A stretch of DNA of 64,000 bases from CALBTQ01 sp036725605. GTDB lineage: Bacteria > Lernaellota > Lernaellaia > Lernaellales > Lernaellaceae. Position 1 is the stretch's first letter. Every line of letters begins with the position of its first letter. The stretch spans positions 248,001-312,000 of the forward strand of contig DAIMDW010000001.1 of assembly GCA_036725605.1 (NCBI GenBank), in the 5' to 3' direction. The notes below the pieces were generated by a model. The model did no database searches. It saw nothing but the letters and a program-made list of their open reading frames with translations, and was not told where the DNA came from. Both the position numbers and the translations under genes were made by a program. This document shows, piece by piece, positions 60,514 through 64,000 of this stretch.

Positions 60514-61830
60514 TTACAGAATGTTCGCGGCCAATTCGGCCAGCGGACTGCGCTCGCCCTTGATCAACGTCATGTGGCCGGCCATCTGCTGGCCCTTCAT
60601 CCGCTCGACCACGTAGGTCAAACCGTTGGAACTGGCGTCCAGGTATGGATTGTCGATCTGATAAGGATCGCCGGTGAGGACGATCTTCGTATTTTCGCCG
60701 ACGCGCGTGACCGTCGTTTTGATCTCGTGCGGCGTGAGGTTCTGCGCCTCGTCGATCAGCAGGTAGACGTTGGGCAGCGAGCGACCGCGAATGTAGGTCA
60801 GCGCCTCCATCTCGATGGTGCCGTCGTCGCGCAACTGGCCGACGCGCGTGAACTGCGCGGCTTTGTCGGTCGGCGAACTCAGCAGCAGCTCGAGGTTGTC
60901 GAAGATCGGCTGCATCCACGGTTTGAGCTTGGCGTCCAGGTCGCCGGGCAAAAAGCCCAGTTCGCGGCCCAGCGGATAAATCGGCCGGCTGACCAGCAGG
61001 CGCAGATAGCGATTGTCGTTGAGCGTGCGATGCAGACCGGCGGCCAGCGCCAGCAGCGTCTTGCCCGTGCCCGCCTTGCCCACCAGCGTGACCAGACGCA
61101 CCTGATCGTCGAGCAGCAGGTCCATGGCGAAACGCTGCTCGCGGTTGCGCGGCCAGATGTTGAAGATGGGACTTTTCAATTTTTTGAGCAGCACCAGCTT
61201 TTGCGCGTTGTTGTCCATGCGCGCCAGCGCGGTGTGATTCGGGTCGGCCAGATCGACCAGGTGCACGAACTGATTGGCGTACAGGTCGTGATCTTCGATG
61301 GTCAGTTCCTCGTCCTCGTAGAGGTCGTCGATCATTTCGCCGTCGACCTCGAGCTTGACCATGCCGGTGTAGAGCTCGTCGACGTTGACCTTCGCGTTTT
61401 GGAAGTCCTGCGCTTCCAGGCCCAGGGCGTCGGCCTTGATGCGCAGGTTGGTGTCCTTGGTGACCAGGATCGTGCGTTCCGCGGGATGCCGCTTTTGCTC
61501 CTGTAGCGCGACCAGCAGGATGCGGTTGTCGGAATTGGCTTCCAGCAGCAAGCCGTTGAAGGAGAGGTCCTCCTGCTTTTTCACGTCGACGTGCAGCGAG
61601 CCGCCGTTGTCGAGCGACACGCCTTTCATCAAGTTGCCGCGCGTGCGTAGCGTGTCGAGGTGGCGGCTGGTGAGCCGGGCGTTACGTCCGATTTCCGACA
61701 GTTCCTTTTTAAAGCGGTCGATTTCCTCGATCACGGTGATCGGGATGATCACGTGATTGTCCTGGAAGAGGAACAGCGCGTTCGGATTGTGCAGCAGAAC
61801 GTTGGTGTCCAGAACGTAGTGCTTGATCAT
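60514..61830 (-). CDS. PhoH-family ATPase with N-terminal PIN domain (PhoH2 type)
   Basis: The 438-residue protein has a PIN nuclease domain (residues about 1-140; VLDTNVLLHNPNAL with catalytic Asp, plus later acids in VTKDTNLRIKADAL) and a PhoH ATPase (Walker A GKAGTGKTLLALAAG, Walker B-like YLLIDEAQNL). PhoH2 proteins are RNA helicases/nucleases. ATG at 61830 is used; an upstream in-frame start would overlap the hydrolase gene. The two genes are 20 bases apart and probably co-transcribed. Confidence 0.93.
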   Translation of the reverse strand: MIKHYVLDTNVLLHNPNALFLFQDNHVIIPITVIEEIDRFKKELSEIGRNARLTSRHLDTLRTRGNLMKGVSLDNGGSLHVDVKKQEDLSFNGLLLEANSDNRILLVALQEQKRHPAERTILVTKDTNLRIKADALGLEAQDFQNAKVNVDELYTGMVKLEVDGEMIDDLYEDEELTIEDHDLYANQFVHLVDLADPNHTALARMDNNAQKLVLLKKLKSPIFNIWPRNREQRFAMDLLLDDQVRLVTLVGKAGTGKTLLALAAGLHRTLNDNRYLRLLVSRPIYPLGRELGFLPGDLDAKLKPWMQPIFDNLELLLSSPTDKAAQFTRVGQLRDDGTIEMEALTYIRGRSLPNVYLLIDEAQNLTPHEIKTTVTRVGENTKIVLTGDPYQIDNPYLDASSNGLTYVVERMKGQQMAGHMTLIKGERSPLAELAANIL

Positions 61831-61850
61831 TTTTTGTCTGTCTCCCGTGA

Positions 61851-62849
61851 TTATTGCGCCGGCGCGGAGAAATCGAGTACGCGATTGAAATGCTCGATCG
61901 TCAGCTTTTTCGCCTTGTTGATCATCAGCATCGAGGTGTAATGGCCCACCGGGTAAATGCGCCATTCGGGTTTGCCGAAGGCGAGCCAGGTGTCTTCGGC
62001 GGCGGAGAGTTTGATGATGTTGTCCATCGAACCGTTGATCATCAGGTAGCGCGCGGGATCGATACGGTCCGCGTAGGTCAGCGGATCGATCGGTTTGAGG
62101 TACGGGGTGGCCCAGTCCTTGAGTTTGTCGCGTTTTACGTCGTAGCGCTTCATCAGGCCGTTGCGGAACTTGCGCACGCGGCTGTAGCCCGAGGTGTCCA
62201 GGATCTTGGGCAGGTTGCCGGCGGAGACCAGCGAAGCCGTGGCTTTGATGCGCCCGTCGGCCACGGTGGACAGTGCGCCGATGATGCCGCCGAGGCTCGC
62301 GCCCATAATGCCGAGCTTTTCCAGATCGACCTCCGGCTGGCCTTGCAGGAAGTCGATGCCGCGCCGCACGTCGATCACCGATTGCCGGAACAGCTCGACG
62401 TTGTATTCCATCGACTTGTCGGGATTGAAAAACATCTCACGGCGATAAAAGCCCAACGTCGTGTAACCGGCTTCGGCGTAGGAGGCGGCGAAGTTCTTGG
62501 TCAGATCCATCCCGCCGCCGGTGGGGGGCAGGCAGATCATGCAGGGCGTTTTGACGTTACGCTGCTTTTGCACGAAGTAAAAAGCGCGCGCGTAACGATT
62601 CTTGAGCTGGGGAAAATCCTTGACGTCGAATTTGACGAGATAGACCGAATATTGGTCGGTCTCCTCCTGGAAAATCATGCGAATCGGAATCGGTTGCCGG
62701 TCGTATTCGAAAATTTCGATTTCCGACTGTTCCGACGCCGGCGGCGCTTTGGCGATGTCCAACGTGCCGTCAAACGTGCTGTGCGAACAGGCCGACATGG
62801 CCAACAAACCGACGAGAACCAATCCCAAAGCCAAGGTCCGACGAAACAT
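61851..62849 (-). CDS. Alpha/beta hydrolase lipoprotein
   Basis: The 332-residue lipoprotein has lipobox LAMSAC after MFRRTLALGLVLVGL. The nucleophile elbow is GIMGASLGGIIGA (GxSxGG), and the charge relay probably uses Asp in NGSMDNIIK and His in YPVGHYTSM. It resembles alpha/beta hydrolases of the acyl peptidase/esterase type and lies on the outside of a membrane. It is first of a two-gene unit with phoH. Confidence 0.85.
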   Translation of the reverse strand: MFRRTLALGLVLVGLLAMSACSHSTFDGTLDIAKAPPASEQSEIEIFEYDRQPIPIRMIFQEETDQYSVYLVKFDVKDFPQLKNRYARAFYFVQKQRNVKTPCMICLPPTGGGMDLTKNFAASYAEAGYTTLGFYRREMFFNPDKSMEYNVELFRQSVIDVRRGIDFLQGQPEVDLEKLGIMGASLGGIIGALSTVADGRIKATASLVSAGNLPKILDTSGYSRVRKFRNGLMKRYDVKRDKLKDWATPYLKPIDPLTYADRIDPARYLMINGSMDNIIKLSAAEDTWLAFGKPEWRIYPVGHYTSMLMINKAKKLTIEHFNRVLDFSAPAQ

Positions 62850-63158
62850 CCAGACCCCCAACATTTAGTGGTTGATGGTTAGGGAAAACCTAACATGATG
62901 CATCGGGGTCTGCAACAATTCTCGCTCATCGAATGGAAAAAAATGTGATTCGGCGCTCCATCATTTCTAATATTGAACAGTGTTCGATGTTTCGGGAATG
63001 CATTTGACAATTGTCCAAGGCAATGATAAACATCCCTAACTTAATCGGCGTAATATCGAGGGGGTATTTCGCCGATCATTCAGGACAAACGACAAACATT
63101 GACATTCATGGGCCAGTTTACACTTATTTTGATTCGAGATCGAAATCCAAGGTGATCA
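62850..63158. other. Divergent promoter region before the FadL-type gene
   Basis: These 309 bases are AT-richer than the genes. A near-palindrome TTGAACA-G-TGTTCGA lies at 62973-62987, and TTGACA at 63004-63009 has only weak -10 candidates (TAAACA, 63027-63032). Either may control the FadL-type gene; the palindrome could be an operator. No RNA gene was recognised. Confidence 0.45.
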
Positions 63159-64000
63159 ATGAATCGACGTTCTCCTATCATTCTCGCTCTATTTCTTGGC
63201 GTCCTTTTCACTTTAACCGCAATCGACATGGCGCAAGCCAGCGGATTTTTCCATCCGGACATCGGTCCGCGCACTTCCGCGCGTGCCGGGGCGAACGTGG
63301 TCGGCGGCGACGATTTGTCCGCTTTCTGGATGAATGTGGCCAACCTGGCCAACGTCGAAGGAACGAACCTGTACTTCGCTTCCTCGTATGAATTTTTCCA
63401 TACCTATTATCGCCGGGAGCCTTACCAGGGCGCCTCGCGTAACATCAATCCTTACGACAACGTGCAATTCGCCGGTCTTTCCAGCGACTTCGGACTGGAT
63501 ACGTGGACCTTCGGGTTCGGCGTTTACGGTCCGTATGCGGTGACGAACCGGTGGAAGCGCGACGGACCACAGCGCTACAACATCGTCGAAGCCAACGTCA
63601 TGATGCCGATCTATGCGTTGTCGGCCGCGTGGAATCCGAACAAGTACATTCGCTTGGGCGCGCAGGCCAGCCTGGTGAACTTCCGGATGATCAACGAATA
63701 CGGCTTCAGTGTGTTGCACGACCGCAATCCGGAATTCGACGTTATCGCGACACTGGACGCGTGGTCGGAATTCACGCCCGGCTACGCCTTGGGCATCGTC
63801 ATTGCGCCGATTCCCGACTGGTTGGAGATCGGTTTTTCCTACGACGGTCAGTACGACGTGGTCATCGAGGGCGACATCTCCGCCGACATGCCCAAGCTGT
63901 ACGGCACGATCCTGGGACAGAATCCCTACACCGACAAGCTGCGCATGGCGCTGACCTTCCCGCCGATTTACCGCCTGGGCGTTCGCTTCATTTACAAGAA
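63159..64000 (+). CDS. FadL/OmpP1-family outer-membrane transporter, N-terminal part (runs off the window)
   Basis: The open frame from ATG 63159 to the window end gives about 280 residues without a stop. It begins with a signal peptide (MNRRSPIILALFLGVLF, cleavage near QAS) followed by the FadL-type start: GFFHPDIGPRTSARAGA, then DDLSAFWMNVANLANV. Beta strands with alternating residues follow (TWTFGFGVYGPY, IRLGAQASLV). FadL proteins bring hydrophobic molecules such as fatty acids across the outer membrane. AGGTG precedes the ATG. The 3' part is outside the window. Confidence 0.88.
   Translation, partial: MNRRSPIILALFLGVLFTLTAIDMAQASGFFHPDIGPRTSARAGANVVGGDDLSAFWMNVANLANVEGTNLYFASSYEFFHTYYRREPYQGASRNINPYDNVQFAGLSSDFGLDTWTFGFGVYGPYAVTNRWKRDGPQRYNIVEANVMMPIYALSAAWNPNKYIRLGAQASLVNFRMINEYGFSVLHDRNPEFDVIATLDAWSEFTPGYALGIVIAPIPDWLEIGFSYDGQYDVVIEGDISADMPKLYGTILGQNPYTDKLRMALTFPPIYRLGVRFIYK

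Overview
The window is GC-rich, densely coded bacterial chromosome from a Gram-negative organism: it carries an RND/MFP/TolC efflux operon, a FadL-type outer-membrane protein and several lipoproteins. Very aspartate-rich linkers, PKD repeats, selA and a pyrophosphate-type phosphofructokinase suggest a lineage near the old Deltaproteobacteria or a candidate phylum such as Lernaellota. That placement is inference and would need a marker-gene tree. No rRNA, tRNA, CRISPR array, prophage or intact insertion sequence was seen.

Layout. 1-2.5 kb (minus): selA, a zinc-ribbon protein, fmdB-like, an NTF2-like protein and the start of a patatin. 2.7-5.6 kb (plus): rplU, rpmA, obg and manC, with a strong promoter and two hairpin terminators. 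5.6-23 kb (minus): an RND efflux operon, then comEC, uvrC, cupin and uvrB, an SGNH hydrolase, a methyltransferase and a secreted M14 peptidase with PKD repeats. 23-28.2 kb: an epimerase, NikR, a 48-cysteine surface protein, an oxidoreductase and a BadF-type sugar kinase. 28.2-32.9 kb (minus): mutarotase, NagB-like, glmM and a left-handed beta-helix protein. With the PPi-phosphofructokinase and GH35-like enzyme at 38.8-42.2 kb these form a sugar and amino-sugar zone.

The main discovery candidate is the minus-strand operon at 32991-38648. Three tandem paralogues share a colinear 123-residue N-terminus ending in a membrane span and a Cys at position 123, an Asp-rich linker and the C-terminal motif YKGV(A/T)F. 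They are followed by two radical SAM/SPASM proteins. The second is fused in frame to an alkaline-phosphatase-superfamily hydrolase with Thr, not Cys or Ser, at the nucleophile position. The arrangement looks like substrates plus modifying enzymes, as in a RiPP or protein-maturation system.

42.2-46.6 kb is looser and partly AT-rich, with palindrome clusters, two SGNH hydrolases and a membrane-anchored protein. 46.6-52.3 kb holds DUF362, GNAT, a cation efflux protein, a glycosyltransferase, 3-hydroxyacyl-CoA dehydrogenase and a FYDLN protein. 52.3-54.7 kb encodes a lipoprotein that joins an amidohydrolase-like, a PstS-like and a degenerate CapA-like domain. 54.8-60.5 kb is a proteostasis block (dnaK, hsp20, dnaJ-like, grpE, DUF1844, DegP-like). 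The end carries phoH, an alpha/beta hydrolase lipoprotein and the start of a FadL-family gene.
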